Positions 32,703-44,139 are shown, counted from the stretch's first letter. The stretch is DNA of 64,000 nt from Spisula solida (GCA_947247005.1 OX365944.1:24837501-24901500); one strand, 5' to 3'. Program-made: numbers and translations. The notes: generated by a model from the sequence alone, not told the origin.

Positions 32703-35700
32703 AACTCCGCCATGGCCGGTCCCAAGCCCGGATGCGAAAGGAGGAGGGTTGTGCGTGAGGCCAGCACCCTCACCACGTAAAAAAGACTTACCGCTACAGA
32801 AACAGAAACCACAAATACGCTATCACAGGATCAAAGGAATCGACCCCGGAGAGAGTTCATGACGTGGACTTGTCCGCCGACAAAACTCCTCTCTCCACGA
32901 ACCGTCTCAAGGATTGCGACTTGGAATATACGAACTATGTACGAAACAGGAAGGACAGCGCAGGTTACAAGACAGTTCCAACGATACAGATTGGACATCC
33001 TGGGACTTTCAGAAGTTAGATGGACCAACTCAGGAGAGTCACACTTGCTACCGGTGAAACTCTGCTATACTCAGGACAGACTGGTGACAATGCACAACAT
33101 CGGAATGGAGTAGGCCTGATGATGAACAAAACCGCTCTCAGAAGCCTTCTAGAATGGGAACCAACAAGCGGCAGGATCCTCACAGCCCGTTTCCAGTCCA
33201 GATTTCAAAAGATCACAGTCATCCAATGTTATGCCCCAACAAACGTCGCTGACAAGGAGGATAAGGACAACTTCTACCAACAGTTGCAGACAGTAATGGA
33301 TAGAACACCTAGAAGAGACATAACCATACTTATGGGAGATGTGAATGCGAAGGTTGGTGACGATAACTCAGGCCGGGAATTTACAATGGGAAGAGAAGGA
33401 CTAGGAACCATCAACGAAAACGGAGAGATGTTTGCTGACTTCTGTGGCCAAAATGACCTCATCATTGGAGGAACGCTCTTCAAACACAAGGACATACACA
33501 AGGCCACATGGAAATCTCCAGACTTCACCACAGAGAACCAGATCGACCACATCACAATATCGCGTCGATGGAGAGGACAACTGCTAGATGTGAGAGTCCA
33601 GAGAGGAGCTGATGCTGGCTCAGACCATGAGTTGATAGTAGCCAAAGTCAAGGCACGAATCTCCAACAACAAGCACGCCCGACCACAAAGGAAGAGGCGC
33701 TTCAACACAGAAAAACTCTCCTCAGCAGATGCGAAATCAGAATTTGCTATCTCATAGAAGAACCGGTTCCAAGCACTCGCTGACCTAGATGTTGGAACGG
33801 TGGAATCCAAGTGGAACCAAGTAAAGTCAGCTTTAACATCCACTTGTGAAGAGAAGATGGGACGTAAGAACAGGACGTACAAGAGCTGGCTCAAGGATGG
33901 CACCATAGCCAAGATAGAAGAGAGACGAACTCTTAAAAACAAGCTTGACACTGCCAAGACCAGGGCCCAGAAAACACAAGCAAAGTCAGATTACACAGGG
34001 AAACAGAAGGAAGTTAAGAAGATGGCCAGAGATGATAAGAGGGCATATGTTGACACCATGGCCATACACGCACAGGAAGCAGCTGAGAAACACGATCTCA
34101 AGACCCTATATGATATTACCAGGAAACTTACAGGGCATAAGACAGACACGGGTAAACCAGTCAAGGCCAAAGATGGGAGAACGCTCACCAAACCAGAAGA
34201 ACAGCTAGACCGATGGAAGGAACACTTTAGTGACATCTTAAATGGTCCTCCAGTCCAAGACATTCCTGAAGTCGAAGCTGGTGAAGAACTGGAAGTCAAC
34301 ATGGGACCCATCACAGCAGACGAGATCACTAGAGCCACAAACAAGATCAAGTCTGGAGAAGCTCCTGGTCTAGACAACATCCCACCAGAAGCCCTGAAGG
34401 CAGACAGCAAGATCACAGCTGATATTATGCTGAAGCTCATACAGGACATCTGGGAGAAAGAAGAGATTCCTGATGAATGGAAGTCGGGGATTATTGTGAA
34501 GCTTCCCAAGAAGGGAGATCTGGGCGATTGCAACAACTGGAGAGGAATACAACTACTATCCCTCCCTTCAAAGATCCTTTCTAGAGTTCTACTAGAACGC
34601 CTGAAGAACAGCGTTGATGAAAAACTAAGAGACGAACAAGCAGGGTTCAGACTAAGAAGGTCATGTACAGACCAAATAGCAGCACTTCGTATCATACTTG
34701 AACAGTCTATAGAATGGCAGTCTCCAGCCTACTTGAACTTCATAGATTTCCGCAAGGCGTTCGACATGATCGAGCGGAGCATGATATGGAAGATCATGAA
34801 GCACTATGGCATACCAGACAAGTTCATCAACATCATACGCAGCTTCTATGAAGGTATGACCTGCCAAGTCATCCACAACTCTGACCTCTCACCATCATTT
34901 GCTGTAACAACAGGAGTCCGGCAAGGATGTTTGTTGTCGCCCATGATCTTCCTTCGTGTCATCGACTTGGTGATGAAGACAACCACGAATGTGCCACGTG
35001 GTCTACAGTGGACCTTTGAGAAGAAACTGGAAGACCTAGACTTCGCCGACGATATCTGCCTGATGTCTCACAGCATTAACCATATACAGCAGAAAACTGA
35101 CCGTCTACAATAGGTTGCTAAATCTACAGGGCTGACTATCAACACCAGCAAAACAAAGACGCTGAGAATAAATGCAGCTAACAGTCGCCCTATTACCATA
35201 CAAGATGGCCCAATCGAAGACGTCAAGAACTTCACATACCTGGGAAGTGCTGTGAGTACATCAGGGGGAACAGAAGAAGATATCAAGTCACGAATCGGGA
35301 AAGCCAGACATGTCTTCGTCATCCTTAGACCCATTTGGAAGAACAAGAATATCCGTCTACCAACAAAACTAAAGCTTTTCAACTCCAATGTGATCTCCGT
35401 CCTACTATATGGCTCCGAGACATGGAGACACACCAAAATGCTGGATGAAAAGTTGCAAGTTTTCGTAAACACCTGCCTACGCCAGATCCTCCAAATCCGA
35501 TGGCCAGAGACTATTTCAAACCGTGAACTCTGGAGAAGAACCAACCAGTCCCCAATTGCCATGACAATGAAGAAACGGAAATGGCGGTGGATTGGCCATA
35601 CCCTCCGGAAGTCCCCCAATAACATTGTCCGCCAATCCCTTGACTGGAACCCTCAAAGGAGGAGGAAGAGAGGAAGACCTGTCCTGACATGGAGACGAAT

Positions 35701-35831
35701 GGAAAAAAGAACTCAAGACCATCTCCATGTCATGGCAAGAAGCAAAGAGAGCAGCACAAGACAGGCCTAGATGGCGAAGAGTGGTGGATGCCCTATGCAC
35801 CCCTTGTGACGAAGAGGATTAGGTAGGTAGG
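32703..35831 (+). mobile_element. full-length RTE-like non-LTR retrotransposon (3.1 kb)
   Basis: The element is bounded by an exact 12-bp target-site duplication, TAAATGTCTGTG, at 32691-32702 and 35832-35843. Its 5' end is the G/C-rich ACTCCGCCATGGCCGGTCCC. Its 3' end is a short AGGTAGGTAGGTA tail directly after the stop of the polyprotein. A single apurinic-endonuclease plus reverse-transcriptase frame, the 3.1-kb size and the simple 3' tail fit the RTE group or a close relative. The exact clade is inference. It is complete at both ends but its reading frame is broken, so it cannot be autonomous. Confidence 0.9.
32859..35820 (+). pseudogene. endonuclease-reverse transcriptase of the RTE-like LINE, inactivated
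   Basis: The N-terminal part shows the endonuclease motifs in order: ATWNIRTM, LGLSEVRW, QCYAPT, GDVNAKVG, QIDHITI and SDHELI. The reverse-transcriptase part has SGEAPGLDNIPPEALK, EQAGFRLRRSCTDQIA, NFIDFRKAFD, TTGVRQGCLLSP and the catalytic FADDICL. A C-terminal region follows with [28 protein letters not shown] and IGHTLRK. Four lesions are visible: a frameshift near 33040, an in-frame TAG at 33755-33757, an in-frame TAG at 35111-35113, and a frameshift near 35700 after which the family-like end DEED is found in another frame. A 22-codon upstream frame starts at 32712. Confidence 0.92.
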
Positions 35832-36110
35832 TAAATGTCTGTGTATTTATTCGAATGGTCTAGATCACATGGCGTCCGGATGAGTCGGAATGTCGTCAGA
35901 ATAAAATAAAAGTGTGTTCTTGTTATATTCCAAGTATATTATTTTTTCTTTTTTTTGGAAAAAAATTAAGAAAACGGGGGAAATAAAGATATATACATGT
36001 ATATTCAAAGTTTCTTCGAAGTATTCCAACGGCATTTTGATAAAGCTATAATTTCTCATCATGACTTTTGTTGTGATAAAGTTCAAAATTACTGTTACAT
36101 ATTATAGTAT

Positions 36111-36202
36111 ATAAATAACACATAGCTTCGAAGGCCTTGGGTAACAGTACTTTCCTCAGGCTGACATTTTTACTGTCACCCTCGAAGCTATGTGTTATTT
36201 AT
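36111..36202. mobile_element. 92-bp palindromic MITE
   Basis: ATAAATAACACATAGCTTCG on the left pairs with CGAAGCTATGTGTTATTTAT on the right. Inner arms GGTAACAGTA and TACTGTCACC also pair, leaving a small centre with CCTCAGGCTGAC. No coding capacity. Confidence 0.85.
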
Positions 36203-36679
36203 TTTATTACCCCAAACTTTTTTCAGCGATTATCTACTGTAAACCAGGAAATTATTTTTATTATTATTTTCGGCACCTAAAACTTGGCTTGGTATAGAGA
36301 ACTCGAAAAAAAAACATGGTTATGCGGGCTGGACATGCCGCCATATTAGTTTTTGAAAGAAAATGTCACGTGACAAAAAAGTACTATCACCCTGCTGACA
36401 GTAAAAAAATGTTCAATCACGTGGTATATTGATCCACTTGAACGTAATAGTAAGAATACTACCTGTTTGTCTATGGGAAATTAACATTACGAAAAAAGTG
36501 AGGTGTAATAATTGCTTATGTTAGATTTATCGGTATTGTCCGATATTACATGCATTTGAATTATTTGGACAGATACATTTAAACATACACCGGAATAAGT
36601 TCGATCAACATCCAAACTGCAAAAAACACATCATAAACAATACAACTAAATTATCTGCCATCAGAAAACTATCTGACTT
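36203..36679. other. non-coding spacer
   Basis: No gene or repeat family recognised. A/T-rich with a TTATTATTATTTTC patch near 36260. Confidence 0.4.
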
Positions 36680-36800
36680 GTACCATATTTATGTAGCACT
36701 GTAATTACACGTTCAAAAGTGCTGTACAATCCCATTTAAGACACGGTTAAAACAGTTTGAAATAGATATATTTATGCAAACATAACAACAAATGTATATG
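36680..36800 (-). mobile_element. LINE or SINE 3' tail fragment, copy 1
   Basis: ACACGTTCAAAAGTGCTGTAC followed by an AAGACACGGTTAAAACA stretch recurs at 51690-51775. Read on the minus strand both end in a short open stretch like GCACTTTTGAACGTG then an ATAAATATGGTA-type end, which in the second copy leads into (ATT)n. That is the usual 3' end of CR1/L2-type elements and of SINEs that borrow it. Confidence 0.5.
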
Positions 36801-36834
36801 TATACAATTTAAAGCTTAAGGATAAAATAAGAAG

Positions 36835-37263
36835 TCGCGGCAAACAACTTAAAACAAATATAAGCATTGAATGCTTCAAATCCGATTTGCTTCGTAAGCT
36901 GTATGGCCAGTCCACACGCGCATTACACCACCAGCCGGTATTGTATGTTATGCATTAAAGTTAGTCCAATGAGTCAACACATCTCACTGAAAACCAACAA
37001 TCTATCTTTTACGACAAGAATATCAGTACATAAACTATACATTTTCTAAAAAAAAAACCGTCTCTCCCGAATCCGGGCCTAAATTCGTCTCATACATATA
37101 TACCTCGGTTACGTATATAAATATTTTCTAATTTGGTGTAATATCATATCGCATACTTTCCCGTCATATATCACCATGCAATTTATGTAATTGTATTAAT
37201 GTTGCTTTGTTAAAAGGCCTTTTCAGGACTGAATATGCAAATAAACTATATTCTATTCTATTC
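36835..37263 (+). mobile_element. 5'-truncated LINE 3' end
   Basis: The fragment begins with a C-terminal-like peptide (QLKTNISIECFKSDLLRKLY) typical of the last residues of non-LTR reverse transcriptases. Stop codons and about 300 bases of untranslated sequence follow. It ends AATAAACTATATTCTATTCT, the pentanucleotide-type tail common to such elements. The family is not assigned. Confidence 0.5.
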
Positions 37264-37299
37264 TACAATATAACGTAATACACTGTTTACTAATGTACT

Positions 37300-37367
37300 A
37301 CCATATCGTCAGTTGAAGATGCACCATTATTTATTAATGACAGAAAATCTTCAACTGACAATATGGT
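37300..37367. mobile_element. 68-bp palindromic element
   Basis: ACCATATCGTCAGTTGAAGAT pairs with ATCTTCAACTGACAATATGGT with one or two mismatches, around an A/T-rich loop. A small MITE or hairpin repeat. Confidence 0.75.
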
Positions 37368-37562
37368 GTCTGATGAATTGTTAATCGGACGGACCAATCT
37401 GAAAGGCTTCTGACAGATTCTACCAACCTTCTATTCTGGAAAACTATCGAAATCAGATACATGTACATGTATGTAGTTTACCCTCTTCTCTGGAAGGTCT
37501 CTACTATCTTTCCCCATTGTTTCCTACCTTACTGCACTGTTAACATTTCTTACCATTGACAG

Positions 37563-37650
37563 ATCGTCGGCTACCAAATGGTGATGCCAATATAGCATGT
37601 CAATGTATAGAGAAAGATGTTGTAGGACCATGTTACCATGAGTTCAGAAA
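37563..37650 (+). CDS. candidate exon with CHCHD4/MIA40-like CxC...GPC peptide
   Basis: A pyrimidine-rich stretch ending TTACCATTGACAG gives a plausible acceptor, and GTTAGT at 37651 a weak donor. The peptide RRLPNGDANIACQC followed by IEKDVVGPCYHEFRK aligns without gaps to the redox-motif region of CHCHD4/MIA40, the mitochondrial intermembrane-space import oxidoreductase. It matches in LPNG, the Asn, CxC, GPC and Phe. Known animal proteins have CPC there; this has CQC. The following CX9C helix is not in the downstream open sequence, so it is either on a later exon or lost. The 35-bp satellite starts about 170 bases downstream. It could be a real exon, a pseudogene piece or coincidence. Confidence 0.35.
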
Positions 37651-37817
37651 GTTAGTGGTATTACTTAATAGAATTGTTGATGTGGAATCTATATCTGGTA
37701 GAGAAGAAGTGACGGGAGAATTTGATGGTGTGCTTGAAAACTATTTTCAATGTACCATGTATATATTATCCTGTGTATTACGCAGATAGTATTCTTGATG
37801 TTGAAATTGAGGAAATC

Positions 37818-40419
37818 CAATATCCAGTGTATGGTATGCCACAGTGGTCTAACAATATCCAGTGTATGGTATACCACAGTGGTCTTACAATATCAAGTGT
37901 ACGGTATACCACAGTGGTCTAACAATATCCAGTGGATGGTATGCCACAGTGGTCTTACAATATCCAGTGTACGGTATACCACAGTGGTCTTACAATATCC
38001 AGCGTATGGTATACCACAGTCACTGTGGTCTTACAATATCCAGTGTACGGTATACCACAGTGGTCTTACAATATCCAGTGTACGGTATACCACAGTGGTC
38101 TAACAATATCCGGTGTATGGTATACCACAGTCACTGTGGTCTTACAATATCCAGTGTACGGTATACCACAGTGGTCTTACAATATCCAGTGTATGGTATA
38201 CCACAGTCACTGTGGTCCTACAATATCCAGTGTACGGTATACCACAATGGTCTTACAATATCCAGTGTATGGTATGCCACAGTGGTCTTACAATATCCAG
38301 TGTACGGTATACCACAGTGGTCTTACAATATCCAGTATACGGTATACCACAGTGGTCTTACAATATCCAGTGTACGGTGTACCACAGTGGTCTTACAATA
38401 TCCAGTGTATGGTATGCCACAGTGGTCTTACAATATCCAGTGTACGGTATGCCACAGTGGTCTTACAATATCCAGTGTACGGTATGCCACAGTGGTCTTA
38501 CAATATCCAGTGTACGGTATGTCACAGTGGTCTTACAATATCCAGTGTACGGTATGCCACAGTGGTCTTACAATATCCAGTGTATGGTATGCCACAGTGG
38601 TCTTACAATATCCGGTGTACGGTATACCACAGTGGTCTTACAATATCCGGTGTACGGTATACCACAGTGGTCTTACAATATCCGGTGTACGGTATACCAC
38701 AGTGGTCATACAATATCCGGTGTACGGTATACCACAGTGGTCTAACAACATCCGGTGTACGGTATGCCACAGTGGTCTTACAATATCCAGTGTACGGTAT
38801 GCCACAGTGGTCTAACAATATCCAGTGTACGGTATACCACAGTGGTCTTACAATATCCGGTGTACGGTATACCACAGTGGTCTAACAATATCCGGTGTAC
38901 GGTATACCACAGTGGTCTTACAATATCCGGTGTACGGTATACCACAGTGGTCTTACAATATCCGGTGTACGGTATACCACAGTGGTCTTACAATATCCAG
39001 TGTACGGTATGCCACAGTGGTCTAACAATATCCAGTGTACGGAATACCACAGTGGTCTTACAATATCCGGTGTACGGTATACCACAGTGGTCTAACAATA
39101 TCCGGTGTATGGTATACCACAGTGGTCTTACAATATCCAGTGTACGGTATACCACAGTGGTCTAACAATATCCAGTGTACGGTATACCACAGTGGTCTAA
39201 CAACATCCGGTGTACGGTATGCCACAGTGGTCTTACAATATCCAGTGTACGGTATACCACAGTGGTCTAACAATATCCAGTATACGGTATACCACAGTGG
39301 TCTAACAATATCCGGTGGACGGTATACCACAGTGGTCTAACAATATCCGGTGTACGGTATACCAGAGTGGTCTTACAATATCCAGTGTACGGTATACCAC
39401 AGTGGTCAAACAATATCCGGTGTATGGTATACCACAGTGGTCTTACAATATCCAGTGTACGGTATACCACAGTGGTCTAACAATATCCGGTGTACGGTAT
39501 ACCACAGTGGTCTTACAATATCCGGTGTACGGTATGCCACAGTGGTCTTACAATATCCTGTGTACGGTATGCCACAGTGGTCTAACAATATCCAGTGTAC
39601 GGTATACCACAGTGGTCTTACAATATCCAGTGTACGGTATGCCACAGTGGTCTTACAATATCCGGTGTACGGTATACCACAGTGGTCTTACAATATCCGG
39701 TGTACGGTATACCACAGTGGTCTAACAATATCCGGTGTACGGTATACCACAGTGGTCTTACAATATCCGGTGTACGGTATACCACAGTGGTCTTACAATA
39801 TCCAGTGTACGGTATACCACAGTGGTCATACAACATACGGTGTACGGTATACCACAGTGGTCTTACAATATCCAGTGTACGGTATGCCACAGTGGTCTTA
39901 CAATATCCAGTGTACGGTATACCACAGTGGTCTTACAATATCCAGTGTACGGTATGCCACAGTGGTCTTACAATATCCGGTGTACGGTATACCACAGTGG
40001 TCTTACAATATCCGGTGTACGGTATACCACAGTGGTCTTACAATATCCGGTGTACGGTATGCCACAGTGGTCTAACAATATCCAGTGTACGGTATGCCAC
40101 AGTGGTCTTACAATATCCAGTGTATGGTATGCCACAGTGGTCTAACAATATCCAGTGTACGGTATGCCACAGTGGTCTAACAACATACGGTGTACGGTAT
40201 ACCACATTGGTCTAACAACATCCGGTGTACGATATGCCACAGTGGTCTTACAATATCCAGTGTGCGGTATGCCACAGTGGTCTAACAATATCCAGTGTAC
40301 GGTATGCCACAGTGGTCTAACAACATACGGTGTACGGTATACCACAGTGGTCTTACAATATCCAGTGTACGGTATGCCACAGTGGTCTAACAACATCCGG
40401 TGTACGGTATACCACAGTA
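37818..40419. repeat. 35-bp satellite array, about 74 units
   Basis: The unit is ACAGTGGTCTTACAATATCC followed by AGTGTACGGTATACC. Main variants are TCTTAC/TCTAAC, CAGTGTA/CGGTGTA and ATACC/ATGCC. Three units near 38010, 38125 and 38200 carry a six-base expansion giving CCACAGTCACTGTGG, a perfect palindrome. Because 35 is not a multiple of three and the unit lacks stops in all forward frames, open frames of up to 317 codons appear in overlapping frames. They are not genes. The array is much more homogeneous than the other minisatellites here, which suggests recent amplification. Confidence 0.97.
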
Positions 40420-41453
40420 GTAAATACGATCAGCTTGGAGTAATGGATTATGATAATTAATCAAAGAGACTCATATGGATCCCGTACCCCGTACCATCTT
40501 CAGAGGATGAAATAGTACGATATCAATATCGCTGACATATCTCGTAGCGTAAATTCCAAGGTATAAGCGAATGTTGAGAAAATGGACATTTCTGATAATA
40601 TAATTCAATAAATTAAAATGAAAAGAAGGCAAAACAACGCGTTTCGTATTATAATTCATCAGGTTTTAGTCCAATGTATTAACAGAACATATGTATATCG
40701 GTATGAGACACGTACGAGATGTTACATATAATTCAATGAAAGATAATGCGTTTTAAAATGCATAATAAAACATAAGTGTTATAGATCAACTAGGCCTACT
40801 TTGAGTTAGCCAGGTATTATTATAGCGTGAATATTAGTATACACGTACTTATTGATAACACTTTGCAAATTACATATCATGTATGTTGAATTTAGAAACA
40901 TATTTATGGATCTTTGTTTGGGTTCGAATCCCCCCACCAATTGTGTATACGAGAGGTGTTTCCAGTATTTTCATGAATTTAACAACGAAATCGAATCGTG
41001 TCTATTTTATCGTTGAGAGTAATGTATCAAGTGATATAAACAACCATTGCAGAATGTATATGTAATATACCTAGAACAAAGTCAACTTTTGTATAAAGGG
41101 TGTTGATTTTGCATTTTTAAGGCCAAAAAACCTCCAAGCGCTGATGCTTTCAATTCCCTTCTCTAACCGACGTTTCAATATTCTCCAGATTTAAAATCTA
41201 GTGATATTTCATCAGGAGACTCCGGTATCCACCGTTTAGGTATAATATACCTCTCAGTCTAATTCATAAGGTACTTTATGACATGTTTTGTAGGGCGACA
41301 GGAAGTTCAAACACCCTGTCTTTGGTATGTCGCCAGGAAAAGGAAGTGTCACATTTTTGTCGAAAAAACAACTTTTAACCTTTTTGCATTAATAAAATAT
41401 GCGCTCACTTTTGTCCAATTTTCTATCATTTTGAGTTCCGCTTTTCCATGATA
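40420..41453. other. non-coding stretch
   Basis: No gene recognised. GGGTTCGAATCCCCCCACC at about 40919 looks like a tRNA B box and 3' half, perhaps a SINE scrap, but no A box lies at the right distance. Confidence 0.4.
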
Positions 41454-41811
41454 TCAAATACAAGACCATGTCATTAAAGCAGCCGCGAACACACCATGGT
41501 TAACCAACTCCAACGTATGCCTATCATCATGACCCTTTCTTCGATAACAGACTCTGTCTATGTAATAATTTACCTCTACGATAAAACATAAACTCCCCAG
41601 GGGCGATACATTTTTGTCTACGCTTTTTGTTTTGTTTGGCATTGAACACCGCATTTTTCGGAAATTCTGCAACTAACATATTCGAAATAATTCGATTGAG
41701 AGTTGCTACTGATACTTTCAACTTCGAGGCCATCCAAATTTGGGTGATTGGGTTTGTCCTAGATATCACAGAAGCAATGATCCATGTCAATTGCAGGCAA
41801 GTTTCGACCAT
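41454..41811 (-). pseudogene. possible Tc1/mariner-like transposase remnant (DNA-binding part)
   Basis: On the minus strand the peptide ISRTNPITQIWMASKLKVS followed by VATLNRIISNM has the feel of the second helix-turn-helix of Tc1/mariner transposases. A basic stretch KQNKKRRQKC comes after it. A second minus frame overlaps it and ends with LELVNHGVFAAAL, so at least one frameshift is present. No catalytic DDE/D triad is seen, and no terminal repeats were found around it. The call rests on pattern only. Confidence 0.35.
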
Positions 41812-41827
41812 TTTTGATGATTTTTAA

Positions 41828-42481
41828 TATTTGGTGCTACATTTGTATTTATCCAAAACAAACAAATAAACGCATACCACCCTTCATATGAACCATATTA
41901 CTTATTGTCTTCACTTTTTTATGCTTCTATACATTTTGAAATATCGATACATGGGTAAATGAATGGAACCACCTAAAATCCTCATTTTCATGCACAAAAC
42001 ATGTTCTTTATTAAAAGAAAATGGAAGTTCACAAATTGTCAAAATGGGGTGAAGTCTAAACTCAAACTAAAGATACATGTACTATTTTCAAAAGCCGTAT
42101 CTATACCCTACATATCGCTGTCTTAATATTGTACTACGACCTTATAGAAATCATGCATATTTGAAATCGGCACATCAAGGTGCTTTTCATGAAAATCGAA
42201 AATAGTGATGTTGACCAAACTGAAGTTTAAAAAGCTTGTTTCTATAAGTAAAGAGTAGTTTTCAGACGTTTTTTTTCTTGTTTTCTCAAAATATTGATTT
42301 TGTACTTACGACCGTCTAATTTTAACCCAGCGATATACAGTGTTGAATGGATAAAAAAGTGAATCATGATTGATAGCCCTGTTTCTTGTTCGTCTATTTG
42401 TGTAAATCGATATATCCATGTATCGTCGATCTTGTCTTCCAAAAAATCGCAATCATCGGTTTATCGATATATCGTAAATAG
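41828..42481. other. non-coding stretch
   Basis: No gene or repeat family recognised. CGATATATCCATGTATCG-type short palindromes occur near 42408-42475. Confidence 0.4.
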
Positions 42482-43320
42482 GAATTCAAAATTTCCCTAA
42501 GTTGATATTTACTATAAATGTATACTTTACTATAAAGCTCTGTACAGTAACAACCTCGAAACAATGACCAATATTTGTAGCACCCAAAGGATGTTGATCT
42601 ACAGAGGTTGTACTGTACTTATATGAAAATTTAAGTGTCTCGATATTTGTGCGTGGGTCCAGAGCGTAAACCACCGTAAGAGTGGGTAGGATTGTGCGAT
42701 TAGCAGGATTTTACACTATGAAAATGCTTAGGAGTTGTTTTCTGTTGTTGGGGCTTGTGTCTCAATAACAGAGAGCACTCGCTCGTAGAATAGTGTAACA
42801 CTCCTGAATGTGAAACAATGTGAAACATGGAGACAATCTTTATCCGACCTCGGTATGGGGAGATTACTTTGTCATGGCAAGGTTTGGTTTGGACAGGTAT
42901 CGTCACGTGTGAAATGGTGTGAAAATTGTTGTGCAAATCTATTTTTATTATGTGGCTACGTTTAGTTAACGTTATATGCCCTGGGGTAGGAAATATAACA
43001 AAAGAAAGATGAAAACATATCTTGATCAGGTCTAATTTATGATATATCTAATTCAATTTAATGCCAAGTGAAACGAAATTTGGACAATATAGTATTTAAT
43101 TCAGACTTAATCGTTTCATTAAAATTCATCACATTTATTGCAAGGTTCGAATTGTCTGACATACATATTTATCAATGTATTCATGAAATGAAATCCGCGT
43201 TTAGTCACTTAGCAGTGGTATATAAAGTGTATGTTTCGTAATGGGTCATCCAAATTTCAAGCGTTTGGCGTAGTCTGTTTTGCTTGGCTTGCTCTGTGGT
43301 TGTTTCCCTACACCCCTTCT
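42482..43320 (-). repeat. 830-bp module, right copy of the inverted repeat
   Basis: Reverse complement of the family at 31388-32215, from the AATTTCCCTAAGTTGATATT edge to TTTCCCTACACCCCTTCT. The two copies are clearly alignable throughout, with scattered substitutions and small indels. This copy contains an intact small pogo-like MITE (42545-42615), which is degraded at its outer end in the other copy. Confidence 0.85.
42545..42615. mobile_element. 71-bp pogo-like MITE
   Basis: The termini CAGTAACAACCTCGAAACA and ATCTACAGAGGTTGTACTG are inverted repeats (CAGTA.CAACCTC), flanked by TA on both sides (42543-42544 and 42616-42617). It is carried inside the 830-bp module, and the other module copy holds its counterpart near 32105-32170. 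Confidence 0.75.
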
Positions 43321-43820
43321 TCCCTCCTAGACAAGAAGGGGTGGCCATTGAGCTTGTCTTTGTCTCAGCAGCATCGCCTTACGTTTTTATTTCTGTTTGT
43401 CTCTTGTTAGGGACAAACAAGCCCCTTGGCGCGTGTATGTGGTCGCACGGTCATGCTACGCTCCCTGTCCGATCCCCTTAAAATATTTACTTCTAAGTCG
43501 TACTTGTTGTGTGTCCTTATAAGTATAAAAGTGACATTTTATATTTTAATAATTACTTATCTATCTAAATTCAGAAGAAACTACAAACAGGCTAAAAGGC
43601 AAAACCTTATAAAGTTTCGACATCATTTAATTTCAATGGGACTAAAGTTCGTGATTTTGGTAAAAAAAGACCAGAAAAAGGGCGAGAAAAAATTCATTAA
43701 AAATTCAAACAGTTTTATTATATGCTTATCTATTCATGTAAACTTCCATAAAACAGTCTTCAAATTTAATGAACTTTAATGCACTGTTTAAATACTGTCA
43801 CTTTTGTACTATAATGGCGC
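43321..43820. other. non-coding stretch with small hairpin
   Basis: ACCCCTTCTT at 43312-43321 and AAGAAGGGGT at about 43335-43344 form a hairpin at the edge of the 830-bp module. The two open frames here have no recognisable domain or splice context. Confidence 0.4.
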
Positions 43821-44139
43821 GGTAGGTAGGTAGGTAGGTAGGTAGGTAGGTAGGTAGGTAGGTAGGTAGGTAGGTAGGTAGGTAGGTAGGTAGGTAGGTA
43901 GGTAGGTAGGTAGGTAGGTAGGTAGGTAGGTAGGTAGGTAGGTAGGTAGGTAGGTAGGTAGGTAGGTAGGTAGGTAGGTAGGTAGGTAGGTAGGTAGGTA
44001 GGTAGGTAGGTAGGTAGGTAGGTAGGTAGGTAGGTAGGTAGGTAGGTAGGTAGGTAGGTAGGTAGGTAGGTAGGTAGGTAGGTAGGTAGGTAGGTAGGTA
44101 GGTAGGTAGGTAGGTAGGTAGGTAGGTAGGTAGGTAGGT
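43821..44139. repeat. (GGTA)n microsatellite, about 80 copies
   Basis: About 319 bases of GGTA repeats without visible interruption. It directly joins the inverted 21-bp minisatellite at GGTTACGAGTAAAC. The same tetramer forms the 3' tail of the RTE-like LINE at 35831, so a LINE tail could have seeded it, but no LINE coding sequence remains next to it. Confidence 0.97.

Noticed and set aside
32703..32790. HDV-like self-cleaving ribozyme at the 5' end of the RTE-like LINE
   Set aside because: The GGCCGGTCCCAAGCCCGG start is suggestive, but I could not pair a convincing P1 helix with a downstream strand. A covariance search with an HDV-like model would decide.
37750..40460. Overlapping open frames of up to 317 codons with YGIPQWSYNIQCTVYHSG-like peptides
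   Set aside because: They follow the 35-bp satellite, occur in all forward frames and partly on the other strand, and have no splice or start context.
31388..43320. Pair of LTRs of a retrovirus-like element
   Set aside because: The 830-bp copies are inverted, not direct, lack clear TG...CA ends, and no gag, integrase or protease sequence lies between them.
43284..43481. 65-codon frame next to the 830-bp module
   Set aside because: It crosses the module boundary and a hairpin, with no domain or splice signals.
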